Origin: JAFGLZ01 sp964390905
GTDB taxonomy: Bacteria; Planctomycetota; Phycisphaerae; UBA1845; JAFGLZ01
Assembly: GCA_964390905.1 (NCBI GenBank)
Contig: CAYMLO010000030.1
Location: forward strand, 1-64,000
DNA: 64,000 nt
Direction of reading: 5' to 3'
The notes below the pieces were generated by a model. It did no database searches. It was not told the origin of the DNA and worked only from the letters and a program-made list of their open reading frames with translations. Every line of letters starts with the position of its first letter. Position 1 is the first letter of the stretch. The translations under genes and the position numbers were made by a program. Shown here piece after piece: positions 1-11,300 of this stretch.

Positions 1-22
1 AACACGGCGCCCGTGAGAAGAG

Positions 23-57
23 ACAAGGCGGCTGCTCGGCAAGAGCAGCCGCCTTGT
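23..57 (-). terminator. Intrinsic-terminator-like hairpin after the PEP-CTERM gene
   Basis: A perfect 15-bp inverted repeat (23-37 and 43-57) encloses a 5-nt loop and lies about 75 nt past the stop codon of the minus-strand gene that ends at 131. Read on the minus strand the stem is followed by a pyrimidine-rich tail (TCTCTTCTC) rather than a pure U tract, so efficiency is uncertain. A similar stem follows the other PEP-CTERM gene, at 56418-56443. Confidence 0.6.
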
Positions 58-130
58 GGCAGTACTGGCTTGAGACTCTGGTTGGGAGTGGTGGCTTGGA
101 CCCTACGCGGATCCTGCCTCCCTTTCACAT

Positions 131-829
131 CTAGCCGCTGCGACGACGGATCCAGGCACCGGCGCCACCCAGCCCGAGGGCCGCCAGGCCGCCCAGGGCG
201 GGATCGGGCACCACGTGCGCCGTCCCCACGATGTTGATGATCAGGTCGAGCGTCAGGGTTTGCGTGATGGCCGACACCCCGATCTCGTACCCGAACGACC
301 CACCCAGCGAGACGGTGGCAATTCCGCTCCCCTGAACGGACGTGGTGATCGAGAGGGGGAACGTTAACACCTCCTCGGCCCAGGTCTTGGTGTCCAAGGT
401 CGTGTTCAGCAGACCCGTCACGATGGCCACGACCTCGACGAACACGTCCGTGTCGATGCTTCCCTGACCGCCCGGGGGAATATGGCCCGGAGTCGCCGGC
501 GCGAACTGCGCGAAGCGGGCGCTTCCGATGCCGATCCGGGCCGTGGCGAGGCCCATCAGGTTCAGCTCGAGTTCCCCGGTGTTGGTGATGTCCGCCACAC
601 CCACCGTGAACGTGTCGCTCGAAGCGATGTGCATATCGCCCTGCTGGTAGATCGTCATGCCGAACGTCCCCTCGACGTCGACGACCACCGGATCGGGCGA
701 GGCAACGCCATCCGGGCTCACGTCGAGGGTGAGTGTTCCGCTAACCACCTCGAAGGTGTAGTCGACCGCACCCCCGAACGCCGGAGCTACGGCAAAGCAC
801 AACACTCCCAACATACCTGCCAGTCTCAT
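131..829 (-). CDS. PEP-CTERM-like secreted protein of unknown function
   Basis: Encodes 232 aa. The start is the ATG at 829, which has AAAGGAGG 7 nt upstream; the reading frame is open further upstream but without such a site. Seen: an N-terminal signal peptide (MRLAGMLGVLCFAVAPAFGG), a beta-rich low-complexity body, and a C-terminal VPDPALGG motif followed by a glycine/leucine-rich hydrophobic segment and an IRRR tail. That is the architecture of PEP-CTERM sorting signals, with D replacing E in the PEP box. Such proteins are normally exported and processed by an exosortase, and no exosortase is in this window. The gene is monocistronic, with a promoter candidate at 1000-1029 and a hairpin at 23-57. 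Precise role unknown. Confidence 0.8.
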   Translation of the reverse strand: MRLAGMLGVLCFAVAPAFGGAVDYTFEVVSGTLTLDVSPDGVASPDPVVVDVEGTFGMTIYQQGDMHIASSDTFTVGVADITNTGELELNLMGLATARIGIGSARFAQFAPATPGHIPPGGQGSIDTDVFVEVVAIVTGLLNTTLDTKTWAEEVLTFPLSITTSVQGSGIATVSLGGSFGYEIGVSAITQTLTLDLIINIVGTAHVVPDPALGGLAALGLGGAGAWIRRRSG

Positions 830-999
830 CGTCACTCCTCCTTTCAGCTCGGGACCCGAATCGAGCCCCCAACAAAGAACTCCGTGCGTGCGAAGCGCAC
901 AGTCATAACCTGACCACACAACGGTCCTCTTCACTCGAACTGAATTGTGTCGAGATCTGAGCCCCCGCCCCTTCTGAGGGTCCTCCCCGTGCTCGAAGC

Positions 1000-1029
1000 A
1001 TACTAGCCAGCGTCTTTCGCCAGAGTCAA
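1000..1029 (-). promoter_or_regulatory. Sigma70-type promoter candidate for the PEP-CTERM gene
   Basis: On the minus strand TTGACT (1029-1024) is followed after 18 bp by TAGTAT (1005-1000). Five of six -35 and four of six -10 bases match consensus. Predicted initiation near 993 gives a leader of about 165 nt before the ATG at 829. Confidence 0.4.
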
Positions 1030-1091
1030 GGAGTGAATGAGAATTCCTCCACCAGCGCGCCGCCCCGGGTCGACGACGCACCTGAATCGAC

Positions 1092-1120
1092 TTGCTCCCG
1101 GGCGGGGCGGAGCGTATAAG
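1092..1120 (+). promoter_or_regulatory. Promoter candidate for rsmB
   Basis: TTGCTC (1092-1097), a 17-bp spacer, then TATAAG (1115-1120). The -10 matches five of six consensus bases; the -35 keeps only TTG. Transcription would start near 1127, which argues against translation starting upstream at 1092 and for the TTG at 1155. Confidence 0.4.
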
Positions 1121-1154
1121 CAACCAGTTGCAAAAAGGTTATGGAGCCGTAGCC

Positions 1155-2573
1155 TTGAGCCGTGATCGCAGAGAGACTCGCGGACTGGACACTTCGGGTG
1201 CCCGAGATATTGCCGTCGAGGCCCTCCGCGGGGGTCGGGAACAGGGCCGATTTGCCCAGGATCGGCTGGGTCGCTTGATCGCCGATCGTCGGCCTTCGGC
1301 GGCCGACGCCGCCCTGGCCACCGAACTGACCCTGGGCGGGGTTCGGCACCGTCTGACGCTTGACCACCTGATCTCGCGGTTCCTTCACGGACGGGTCAAT
1401 CGTCTCGATTCAGGACTGCTGGCCGTCTTGCGGGTGGGGGCGTACCAGATCGTATGGCTGGATCGGATTCCCGCCTTCGCTGCGGTCGATTCCGCCGTCG
1501 AGCAGGGCAAGCAGGTCGCCGGTCGCCGGGCTGGCGGCTTGGTCAACGCAGTGCTCCGGAGACTCCTGCGTCATCGCCTGGACGAGGTCCTGTCTGAGCC
1601 GCCCGACCAGCCCAGGCGATGCGTCAGGATCGGTGTGGCCAGGTGGCGGGCGTTCGACACCGACCTGTTTGGCGACCCGGAGGCGGACCCCGTCGGCTAC
1701 CTTTCGGCGTCCACGTCCCATCCCGCAGTTCTGGTTCGGCGGTGGCTGGCCCATTTCGGCCGCTCGCGAACCGAACAGATCTGCCTGGCAGGGGGCCAGC
1801 GCCCACCCCTCGTCCTCCGTGGGAACCGACGGCGGATTGACGTGCAAACCCTTCTCGAACGTCTGTCGTCTGAAGGAACGGTGGCCGTAGCCGCACCCTC
1901 GGGGGATTCGGTCTTCGTCGCGGAGGGCCCGCCGGCCCGGCAGATGACCGCCGTGGCCGAAGGCCTGTGCCAACCCCAGGATCTCACGGCCCAAGCCCCT
2001 GTCGTCGCCTCGCCGCCGGCGCCCGGACACAAGGTCCTCGACCTATGCGCCGGGCTGGGCACCAAGACGACCCAGTTGGCTGAGCACATGGACGATCGAG
2101 GCCTCGTTCTGGCGAGCGACCGATCCGCCGAGAAGGTCAAATGGATCGAAGAGGCCTGTCGTAGGATGGGAGTCTCGTGTGTCCAGACTGTGCTGGCCGA
2201 TAGGTTGGAGAACGCAGCCGTCCGACACGGACCGTTCGACCTGGCTCTCGTGGACGTGCCTTGCAGCAACAGCGGGGTGCTGGCGCGTCGACCCGCAGCC
2301 CGATACCGGATCACACCGAGCCGGCTGAAGGAGCTGGCGGCCGCCCAACGTGGCCTCTTGGATCAGGCGGCGGGTTTCGTGAGGCCCGGGGGCAGGATCG
2401 TCTACGCCACCTGCAGCATCGAGCCCGAGGAGAACGAGCAGGTCGTCGCATCCTTTCTGACCCGTGTGACCGGTTGGCGGCTGGTCGATTCCCGCCTGAC
2501 GTTGCCTCAGGTAGGCCGGCGACTGACGGACTGGCGCGACGGCGGGTTCTTCGCCGCGATGGCGCGATCTTGA
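1155..2573 (+). CDS. rsmB: 16S rRNA (cytosine-C5)-methyltransferase, RsmB/Sun family
   Basis: Encodes about 472 aa, close to the usual 430-450. The N-terminal half has the NusB-like RNA-binding fold typical of RsmB (AVEALRGG..., VNAVLRRLLR). The C-terminal half is a SAM-dependent Rossmann methyltransferase with VLDLCAGLGTKT as the SAM loop. Both family cysteines are present: VPCSN (C370) and ATCSI (C420, the nucleophile), 50 residues apart as in E. coli RsmB. TTG at 1155 was chosen because GGAG lies 8 nt upstream and a promoter candidate ends at 1120. The enzyme methylates C967 of 16S rRNA in known members. It converges on the VWA gene ending at 2632. Confidence 0.88.
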   Translation: MSRDRRETRGLDTSGARDIAVEALRGGREQGRFAQDRLGRLIADRRPSAADAALATELTLGGVRHRLTLDHLISRFLHGRVNRLDSGLLAVLRVGAYQIVWLDRIPAFAAVDSAVEQGKQVAGRRAGGLVNAVLRRLLRHRLDEVLSEPPDQPRRCVRIGVARWRAFDTDLFGDPEADPVGYLSASTSHPAVLVRRWLAHFGRSRTEQICLAGGQRPPLVLRGNRRRIDVQTLLERLSSEGTVAVAAPSGDSVFVAEGPPARQMTAVAEGLCQPQDLTAQAPVVASPPAPGHKVLDLCAGLGTKTTQLAEHMDDRGLVLASDRSAEKVKWIEEACRRMGVSCVQTVLADRLENAAVRHGPFDLALVDVPCSNSGVLARRPAARYRITPSRLKELAAAQRGLLDQAAGFVRPGGRIVYATCSIEPEENEQVVASFLTRVTGWRLVDSRLTLPQVGRRLTDWRDGGFFAAMARS

Positions 2574-2631
2574 GGCGTCTGGTCCCAGGCCTTCTCGATG
2601 CGACGCCCGATAGACGTGCCGATGGCGATCG

Positions 2632-4635
2632 TCAGACGCGCATGCGCCGGTTGTAGATGATCCACTCGAGTACCAGCACGGCCAGCGCACCCAGCATCAG
2701 CCACGGCCAAAGCGGGCGGTTCTGGCGACGAATCGACTGGCTGGAGGTGACCTGTTCGGTGCCGATGCTGAACTGCACGTTCGGGCGGATGTTGCTCTCG
2801 GTCGGGTTGAGGAGGTTCACGGCGAAGGCCTCGTACCCCTGCACGCTGGGATCGACACGATAGACGCCGAGCCGCTGGGTGTTTCCGTAGTGGACGGCCT
2901 GCAGATCGCCGACGGTGAGGTCCTCTGGTGGTCCTTCGGGGGCCATGACGGTCAGCGTGTCCTCCCCGGACGGAACCGGAATCTGCACAGCCGCTCCTGG
3001 GCTGACCGACTGGGAGGGCGCGACGGTGGCACTGCTCGACAGATAGCGGATGGCGTTGTAGACGAAGACGGGCCAGCTCACGCGGAGGGGCCAATTGGAT
3101 TTGTAGACGTCGAAGGCCACGATCAGGTAGCGGCTGCCGGCGGCGGACATCGCCGCCATCACGGGGGTAGTCTCGCCCTCGACCAGTCGAACGGCACGCT
3201 TGGGCAACTCGATCCGCCGCCACTCGGCCACCATCAGGTAGTTGAGCACGACGTGGCGGAGCACGGGATGCTGGTCGTCCCAATCATAGACGTACTCATT
3301 GGTCACCAGGCCCGTGTCCTTGACCTCGTCGATCTTGGGAACGGCCCCGAAGAACAGGTAGTTGCCCGCAGGCAGGTTGGCGGGAGAGCAGCGATCGAGA
3401 ATGGCCACGTCGCAGTCCAGCCTCGCGTCGGTGCCGAGTTTCCCGACTTCGGCCTCAAAGGCGTCGGGGTCCTTGGTCACGACCTGCCGGAGGGGCAGGC
3501 AGTTCAACGCTTTGGTCAAGAAGTAGTTCCCCGATGTCACAAGCCAGACCGTCAGGCGGCGAGGAGGTTCGACCACCAGCCAGCCGCGGTTGTCGGCAAG
3601 CAGGGCATCGGGGCGGACCAGGGCGACCTCCAAGACGCCGCCCTCGTTGTGGATCAACTTGAACGGAGCCGCCCCGACGTTGGCGCGGCCGGGGGCTCGG
3701 GCGCCCGCGTCGGGTTGGGCTGGCTGCGTCGTCCCCTCGGAGGGCTGCTCCGTCGGCGCCGGACCAAGCGTAAGCGGACAGATGGCCCGCCGGCGCCCGT
3801 CGATCCTCAACTCCACGTCGGTCTTGACCGGCTGGGCGCCGTAGTTGCCGACCGTCACGAAGACGCTGAGTTCTTCGGGCCTCTCGTAGTTCCGCTTGGC
3901 GTCGAGGCTAACGATGCCGACGTTGTCGGTGGCGGCGCCGACGCGGGCGATCTGCATCCCGCCGCGCTGGAGGACCACGTGGCTGGCGTCCTCGATGCGC
4001 CCGTCGCTAAACAGGACGATCTCGGCAGGCTCGGTGGGGGATTCGGGCGTGATGTCCGTCCCGCCGCTGCTGATGATCTGTCGGGTGCTGTGGGCCTCGG
4101 CCAGCTTAACCGCCTCGGCCAGCCGGCTGGCGCAGTGCGTCTGCCCGATGTTGTCGATCTGCTGGCGGAGGGCCTGCTTGTCCATGGAAAACGGGGCGGC
4201 GACCCGCGCGGTGTCGCTGAAGCGGATGATCATCGCCTTGCTGCGGTCGTCGAGGTTGTCAATGTAGGTCTTGGCCATCTCCTTGGCCTGATCGAGACGC
4301 GTCTTGCCCCCGGACTCCTCGGTGGCCATCGACGCGGATTGATCGATCAGAAGGATGGCCGTCTTCTCCTCGGTCTTGATCATCCGCATGATCGGCTGCC
4401 ACAGACAGAAGACCGCGATCAGCAACGCCGCTAGCTGCAGCCACAACAACAAGCTGCTCCGCAACCGCTGGAACGGCGCGTTGACCTGGAGGTCCTGGAC
4501 GGCCTGCTTCCAGAGCAGCGTCGAGGGAACCGCCACCTCCTTTCGCCGCAGCTTGAGGAAGTAGAACAGCAACAGGCTCGGCACGGCCACGGCCGCGGCG
4601 GTCAGCGGAATCCATAGCGGCGCCAGAAAATTCAT
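2632..4635 (-). CDS. BatA-type membrane protein with VWA domain
   Basis: Encodes 667 aa. Residues 1-30 and about 60-80 form two transmembrane helices of the aerotolerance-regulator (BatA) N-terminal domain. A von Willebrand A domain follows with an intact MIDAS DxSxS motif (D98, S100, S102, in LLIDQSASM). A long periplasmic beta-rich portion and a final transmembrane helix near the C terminus complete it. Its ATG overlaps the stop codon of the upstream C25 peptidase gene by 4 nt (ATGA), indicating translational coupling. Such proteins work with MoxR ATPases, here encoded 2.7 kb upstream in the same direction. The exact client is unknown. Confidence 0.82.
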   Translation of the reverse strand: MNFLAPLWIPLTAAAVAVPSLLLFYFLKLRRKEVAVPSTLLWKQAVQDLQVNAPFQRLRSSLLLWLQLAALLIAVFCLWQPIMRMIKTEEKTAILLIDQSASMATEESGGKTRLDQAKEMAKTYIDNLDDRSKAMIIRFSDTARVAAPFSMDKQALRQQIDNIGQTHCASRLAEAVKLAEAHSTRQIISSGGTDITPESPTEPAEIVLFSDGRIEDASHVVLQRGGMQIARVGAATDNVGIVSLDAKRNYERPEELSVFVTVGNYGAQPVKTDVELRIDGRRRAICPLTLGPAPTEQPSEGTTQPAQPDAGARAPGRANVGAAPFKLIHNEGGVLEVALVRPDALLADNRGWLVVEPPRRLTVWLVTSGNYFLTKALNCLPLRQVVTKDPDAFEAEVGKLGTDARLDCDVAILDRCSPANLPAGNYLFFGAVPKIDEVKDTGLVTNEYVYDWDDQHPVLRHVVLNYLMVAEWRRIELPKRAVRLVEGETTPVMAAMSAAGSRYLIVAFDVYKSNWPLRVSWPVFVYNAIRYLSSSATVAPSQSVSPGAAVQIPVPSGEDTLTVMAPEGPPEDLTVGDLQAVHYGNTQRLGVYRVDPSVQGYEAFAVNLLNPTESNIRPNVQFSIGTEQVTSSQSIRRQNRPLWPWLMLGALAVLVLEWIIYNRRMRV

Positions 4636-6329
4636 CGTCCGGCGTCCTCCTGCCCGGCCGGGATCTCCGCCACGCCTGCCCAGGTCTGCCCGCGATCGCC
4701 GAAGGCGGCCAGACGCACACGGGCCGACCCTTCAGCCTGCTTCAACTCGCTCGGCAGCGGACGGGTGACCTCAAACGGACCATGCGAGGCCGACATCGCA
4801 CAAACCGGGATGCAACGGGCGTTGAACCGTTCCAGCTTATCCCGCCGAGCGGCCCGCTCCGCGTCGGACAACGCACGCTGCGTCGTGGGAACGTCCAGGG
4901 CGAACGCGTTTCGCCGTGGGTGAGGCAGCAGGACGTCGACGGCCACGCGACGCACGCCCGCCGGCAGCGCCGCCCGGACGGTCAGCTGATCCCCCCGACG
5001 ATGAACCTGTGGATCCAGCGGCCTCGGCAACCGGAATCGACAGGCGGGATCGCCCAGCAAGCCGTACATCAGCGGCTGGTCTCGCCGCAGCTTGGGGACG
5101 TTGATCTGAGGTTCCAGCTTGCCCTCGGCGTCCTTGAGCATCGCTTCGATGAGAGGCGCCCGTTCGCGGAACCCGATGCGCTGGGCCTGGACCCACCACT
5201 CGCCCACCGTCCCGGGCCGCCGGCCGAGCATCTTGGCCAGCGCGATCGCGCTGTAGTAGTTGGTCAGCGGATGCGACTCCGTGGAGGCGGCCACGACCAC
5301 GATCGGCCCACCCGGATGGTGCCACATCGCCTCGCCCAGGCAGGGACCCTTGTCCCACTCGAACCGCCCGATCGTGCAGGCCAAGAACACCAGCGGCCCG
5401 ATCGGGCGATCCGCGGGCAGATGGCACAGGTCGTCGATGGTCATGGCGGTCCGTGCCGCCTTGGACACGTTGGCCAGGGCTTTGCTCGCCGAACCATGCC
5501 CGCCAAACAGGTTCACCACGCTGCCGCCCGCCATCTCGGACAGGAAGCGCCTGGCCTGCTCGTCGGGCGGCAGCCAGCAGGGCCATTGCGGATCGCCGCT
5601 CAACCACCAGCACGTGAGCACATCGGGCAGGTAGCGGCGGACGGCCTGCATGCCGATGGGCGTCATCATCGCGTCCGAACGGGGGTCGTAGCCGGGGATG
5701 CCCATCCAGACTACCGTCCGAAGCCAGTCCGGACCGTCTTGACGCGTCTCGTACCGGCGGAGCTTGTCGATGTAGGCAAGTACCTGCTCACCGGTCCGCA
5801 CAGACAGCCGGCCGACCGCAACGTCCGGCAGATCGTCCCCGTCCATGTCCCCGTAAGCCGCGTCTGACGTGAACGTCGTCCGCTGCTTCTTGCGCCAGCG
5901 GTAGAGCGGCTTTCGGAACGACGGCATCCGCCACGGCGCCTTGGCGTCGGGCGAACGGGTCTCGTCGCCGCACAGCACGATAACCGACGGACGGGCACCC
6001 CGTGATCGAGCTGTCTCGTCGATCCAGGTCTTGATGTCCTCTGCACGCGGCGGAGCCTCTCGGTTCGCCGCGATCCGTTCCCACACGCCCACCACCACGT
6101 CATACCCGCTGTCCCGCCGATACGCCGCCAGACGACCCACTGCGTCGGCGAAGAGCTGACGGGTGACGATCAGGTACGTCTTGCCGTCGGCGGAGCGCTT
6201 CGCTTCAGCAGCGTTCTTGGCCCCCGACGCCCGCGCAGGTCCGCCAGATGCGGCCAGGACCGCGCCCAGCGCAACACCGACCGCACAAGCCCAACCCCAC
6301 CCCTTTCCGCCATATGCATCTAACGTCAT
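4632..6329 (-). CDS. Secreted gingipain-like (family C25) cysteine peptidase
   Basis: Encodes 565 aa. ATG at 6329 was chosen because AAGGG lies about 9 nt upstream and a good signal peptide follows (hydrophobic WACAVGVALGAVLAA, then ARASG cleavage site); a GTG at 6347 is the alternative. The body matches the caspase-like fold of clan CD family C25: TYLIVTRQLFADAVGRLAAY at the start, an Asp-rich YGDMDGDDLPDVAVGR segment, catalytic His in FGGHGSAS (H278) and catalytic Cys in FLACTIGRFE (C318). It lies between DUF58 and VWA genes of the MoxR cluster and is translationally coupled to the VWA gene, suggesting joint function at the envelope. Substrate and lysine/arginine specificity cannot be told from sequence. 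Confidence 0.78.
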   Translation of the reverse strand: MTLDAYGGKGWGWACAVGVALGAVLAASGGPARASGAKNAAEAKRSADGKTYLIVTRQLFADAVGRLAAYRRDSGYDVVVGVWERIAANREAPPRAEDIKTWIDETARSRGARPSVIVLCGDETRSPDAKAPWRMPSFRKPLYRWRKKQRTTFTSDAAYGDMDGDDLPDVAVGRLSVRTGEQVLAYIDKLRRYETRQDGPDWLRTVVWMGIPGYDPRSDAMMTPIGMQAVRRYLPDVLTCWWLSGDPQWPCWLPPDEQARRFLSEMAGGSVVNLFGGHGSASKALANVSKAARTAMTIDDLCHLPADRPIGPLVFLACTIGRFEWDKGPCLGEAMWHHPGGPIVVVAASTESHPLTNYYSAIALAKMLGRRPGTVGEWWVQAQRIGFRERAPLIEAMLKDAEGKLEPQINVPKLRRDQPLMYGLLGDPACRFRLPRPLDPQVHRRGDQLTVRAALPAGVRRVAVDVLLPHPRRNAFALDVPTTQRALSDAERAARRDKLERFNARCIPVCAMSASHGPFEVTRPLPSELKQAEGSARVRLAAFGDRGQTWAGVAEIPAGQEDAGR

Positions 6330-6370
6330 GAACTCAGCCCTTGTCACTTCCCGTGCCTTCCGTCCCGGCG

Positions 6371-7267
6371 TCAGCGAAGGAGGCCGCGACGCCTCAGGTA
6401 CGTCAACACCAGATGATCGAATACCACCTCCGTGCTGGCGAACAGATACGACACGTCCCGTCGCGTGCAGAAGCTCTTGAGCGACTCGCAGTAAGCCTGA
6501 AGATTGGCCTTGTAGCGGCTGATCAGCGGACGCGAGATCGTCACCTCGGCGACGTCGGCGTCCTCTACGTCGACCAGCCGCAGATCCCCAATCAGCGTCG
6601 GGTCGATCTCCTCCGGTGACAGCACCTGCAGGGCGTGGACGTCCAGCTCCCGTCGCACCAGATACCGCAGACCCGTCTCGAACCCGCCCTTGTCGAGGAA
6701 GTCGCTCAGGACGACCAGGACGCCTCTCGGTTTGTGTCGGATCACGAACTGCCGAAACGCCGCGGCCATGTTGCTCGGCCCGCCCGGCGTCAGGTCGGTC
6801 AGGAACCCGATGATCTGGTGCATCAGCCGGCGGCTGCGTACGCCTGACAGGTCGCCGACGACGCGATCGCTAAACGCACAGACGCTGACGCGGTCGTAGT
6901 TGACCAGCCCGACGTAGGCCAACGCCGCCGCCACCCGCTTGGCGTACAGCGCCTTGCTCGGCTCGCCCCAGTCCATGCTCTTGCTCATGTCGAGCAGGAT
7001 CCAGACCGGCAGATCCTCCTCCTCCAAGAACAGCTTGAGGAACAGCCGGTCGAGCCGCGCGTAGATGTTCCAGTCGAGGAAGCGCAGATCGTCGCCCACG
7101 ACGTAGTTGCGATAGTCGGCGAACTCGACCGACTCGCCCTTGCGCTTGCTCAGCCGGTCGCCCTTCATCTTGCCCGCGAGGATCTTCCGCGAGACGATCT
7201 CGAGCTGCTCCAGCCGGTTCATGAAGGCCGGGTCCAGCAGTTCCTGTTGTTCAGCCGCTCGCGCCAT
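6371..7267 (-). CDS. DUF58 domain protein (VWA-like, MoxR-associated)
   Basis: Encodes 298 aa starting at ATG. The family hallmark RKGESVEFADYRNYVVGDD (about 42-60) precedes a VWA-like domain with an intact DMSKSM metal site (D93, S95, S97). There is no signal peptide or clear transmembrane segment, so it is likely cytosolic or membrane-associated. DUF58 proteins are nearly always encoded beside MoxR AAA+ ATPases, and here MoxR lies 33 bp upstream. Known members are thought to link the ATPase to membrane VWA partners; direct activity is not established. Confidence 0.88.
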   Translation of the reverse strand: MARAAEQQELLDPAFMNRLEQLEIVSRKILAGKMKGDRLSKRKGESVEFADYRNYVVGDDLRFLDWNIYARLDRLFLKLFLEEEDLPVWILLDMSKSMDWGEPSKALYAKRVAAALAYVGLVNYDRVSVCAFSDRVVGDLSGVRSRRLMHQIIGFLTDLTPGGPSNMAAAFRQFVIRHKPRGVLVVLSDFLDKGGFETGLRYLVRRELDVHALQVLSPEEIDPTLIGDLRLVDVEDADVAEVTISRPLISRYKANLQAYCESLKSFCTRRDVSYLFASTEVVFDHLVLTYLRRRGLLR

Positions 7268-7300
7268 GGGTCACCGATAACCTACGATCGCAGATGTCTC

Positions 7301-8317
<1,017 letters not shown>

Positions 8318-8389
8318 CGTTACCTCCACTTCCCGGTGTGGGGCCAGATGCCCCTTGACCGGGGGCAGCCTGCCCTTCGCCGTCACCGA

Positions 8390-11300
8390 CTACGTGTCTT
8401 CCTTTCCGCGCTGCTCCTTCGCGCGGCGCCTGGCATCGAGGAGTCGCGACGTAGTCGACTCCCCTTCCTTTTCGTCGTCGGCCGCGTCGACGTCCCGCCG
8501 ACCGGGTTCGGTCGGTGGCGGCTGCGTCCGCGCTCCTCCGACGGCCTCGTCCAGATCTCCCACGACGCGATCGCCGACCTCGCCCAGATCGAACCGCCTG
8601 GATGCATCGACCTGGAGATCCTCGGGCACCGAGGACTCGGGCATCTTCTCGGCCCGGTCGGCCATCTCCTCGCGAATCCGTTCACGGACGCCCCTCAGAC
8701 GCGACACGGATTCGGCCGCCGACTCCGCCGACCGGAGACCACGGAGCTCCGAAGCGACCACCTCAATGACCCGCCCGATGCTCCGCCATCGGATCGCCCA
8801 CCCCACGAGCTCGGCCAGCAGGATCGCCAACAGCCAGCCCCACCCCGTGCGGTACAACCCGGCGGGGACCAACAGCCAGATAAAGACCACGATCTCCACG
8901 CAGACCGAGATCGCCACCGTCGAGGCCAGCCGCCGACCGGCGACGTCCAGCAGCAGCAACGGGATTACGATCCACGCCAGGATCAGATGCCAGATCGGCC
9001 GGCGGGCGATCGACGGCTGGACCGGCCTGCGAAACGCCTCCTCCGCCTTGGCTGGGTCCAGGTCGAGAACCTTGCCTCCCGTCTGTTCGGCAATCTGGCG
9101 GAGCACCGCCTCGTTTGCGCTCAACTCGCGGTACTCCGGCGAATACGAGACGGACAGACCGGTCTGGATGTTGCCCTCCTTGCCGTCCGGCGTGACGTAG
9201 GACAACGCAGAGACATAGTGACCGTTCGCCGACGCGGGGAACGTCCCCTCATATCGGCCGGGCCCGGTCTGGTGGAGCTGGACCGGATGCTCCTTCATGT
9301 CCGGCGCGACCACCTTGCCGGCGATGCTCAGCCCGTTGAGGAACGACGCTTCGGTGTCCAACGCCTCGACGACAATGCGGCCCTCGTGCCCGATCAGACG
9401 CGTAGAGACCTCGAAATCCGACGCCCCCGTCTGCCGCATCGACCAGCGAACCGCCTGCGCCCACAGCTTGCCGAACTTCGCCCAGCTCACCCAGTCCCGT
9501 CCCCACCGAGACCACCACCCGCTGGTAAACGCCATCGTCTTGCCCAGCTCGCACTGCCGGACAGCCAGAACAGGATCCTCCTTGTCGCTGGTCATCAAGA
9601 CGCGGCTGAACTCCCCCACCGCCGATCGCGGCGTCGTCAGCACGTGCCCGTACAAGGGCGGCAGCTCTCCATCGCTGACCCCCGTGGTGATCTCCGCCAT
9701 GGGCGTCCGCAACCGGGGCTTGAAGCCGTCGGGCGTCTCGCGGAGGAGCGGGCGGCGGACGATCTTGGCCTCCTTGATGAAGATCTGAGGCAGCTTCCTG
9801 GGGTTTTTCACCTTGTAGCACGTCCCGCCCGTCTTCTTGGCGATGTCCACCATCCGCCGTTCGTTTACGTGACTGCCGTACCCCACCACCACCGTGCTGC
9901 ACGTGATCTTGTTGTTCTTCAGCTTGGCCAGCAGCGTCCGCGGCGGCGCGCTGGCATCGCCGTCGCTGATGATGATCATGTGTTTCTGGGCTGCGTCCGT
10001 TGCCGACCGGAGCGCCTGGTACGCCAGCTCCATGCCACTCTGGAAGTCGGGCATGTCGCCGATCATGCCGCTGACCTTCCGGATCTGGCTGATGATCCGC
10101 TCCTTGGACATAGCCGGTTTGAAGGGGATCTCCCACGACGTGCCCCCTGTCGTGCCGCCGTAGGCGATCAGCCCGATGTAGTCCAGACTGCTGATCGTCT
10201 TGACCGACGCCGTCGCCACCTGCTCCGCCCAGTAGTTTCCGCGGGCCATCTCGCACGTGTGCATGATCAGCACCAGGGCCCCTCGCAGGAGCTGCTTGCG
10301 CTGTTTGACGTCGAATTTCACCGGCATGACGGCCTCGACCGGCGAGCCGAGCCATCCCCCCGCGCCGAACCCCTCGTTGCCGCCCGTCATCACCAATCCG
10401 CCGCCCATGTTCCGGACGTAAGCCGCCATCTGCTTCTTCTGATCTTCGGTAAAGAGGTCGGCCGGCGTGTTCGACAGGACGATGGCGTCGTAGTCGAGCA
10501 TCTGCAGCATGTTTTCGGGCGCGTCCGTCATCGAGACCATCTTGACCTTGACGTTCTCCTTCTCCAACGCCGACACCATCGCGCTGTCGCAGGCCCGATC
10601 GTTCGTCAGCAGCAACACCGTGCCCTCCCCCTGCACGAACGTGAACCCGCGGGCGACGTTGTTCTGGGCGATTTCGTCGGTGTTCGGGTCGTCCGGCTCG
10701 AACCGGGCCTCGTAGCGGTGCACCCCTCCGCTGGTCAGCGGCACCTCGTGGATCCACGGGTTGACACCGGCCTTCAGTTCGACGCGTTCGGCGCTGAGGC
10801 GCTCGTCATTGTGGTACAAAACCAGCTTGCCGCTGGTGGGGCGCTTCGACCGCAGGATCAGGCGGATCGGGACCCGGTCGTCGAGATTGGCCCGCACGGG
10901 CGTCACGAGGCGATCGAACATCACCTCGTTCTTGTGTTCGTAGGTCAGCGGGATGACGTCGATGCCCACCCCGCTCGAGGCCGCCTCGGCGGCCTCGGCC
11001 AGGACGTTGCCGGCGTTCTGGTTGCCGTCGCTCAGCAGGACGATCCGCTTGGCCATCCCCTCCGGGAACATCGCCAGCGCCATGCGGATCGCCTGAGACA
11101 GATCGGTCCGATCAGGCGCAACCGGCGGCGTGACCCGCTCGATGAACACCCCCCGCATCGGAAGCTGCTCGATGTTGCTCTCGCCGTCGAAACTGATGAC
11201 GGCGGCCTTGTCGTCGTCGGGACGCTTGGGCCTGGTACCGGCCTTCTGGATGAACTGCTCCTGCGCCTGCTTCATGGCGTCGGGGATACTGTGGGATCGA

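Larger units (their letters stand above)
830..1154. other. Divergent intergenic region with two back-to-back promoters
   Basis: This 325-bp gap separates the start of the PEP-CTERM gene from rsmB. It holds a minus-strand promoter candidate (1000-1029) and a plus-strand one (1092-1120). About 160 nt of it would be untranslated leader of the PEP-CTERM mRNA. No RNA gene or recognisable riboswitch was seen. Confidence 0.5.

Noticed and set aside
1092..1154. Upstream TTG start for rsmB at 1092
   Set aside because: It overlaps the best promoter candidate and lacks a ribosome site; TTG 1155 has GGAG at a suitable distance.
2890..4434. 514-codon plus-strand frame opposite the BatA-like gene
   Set aside because: Composition is Gly/Asp/His-rich without motifs, and the minus-strand VWA protein has intact MIDAS and transmembrane helices.
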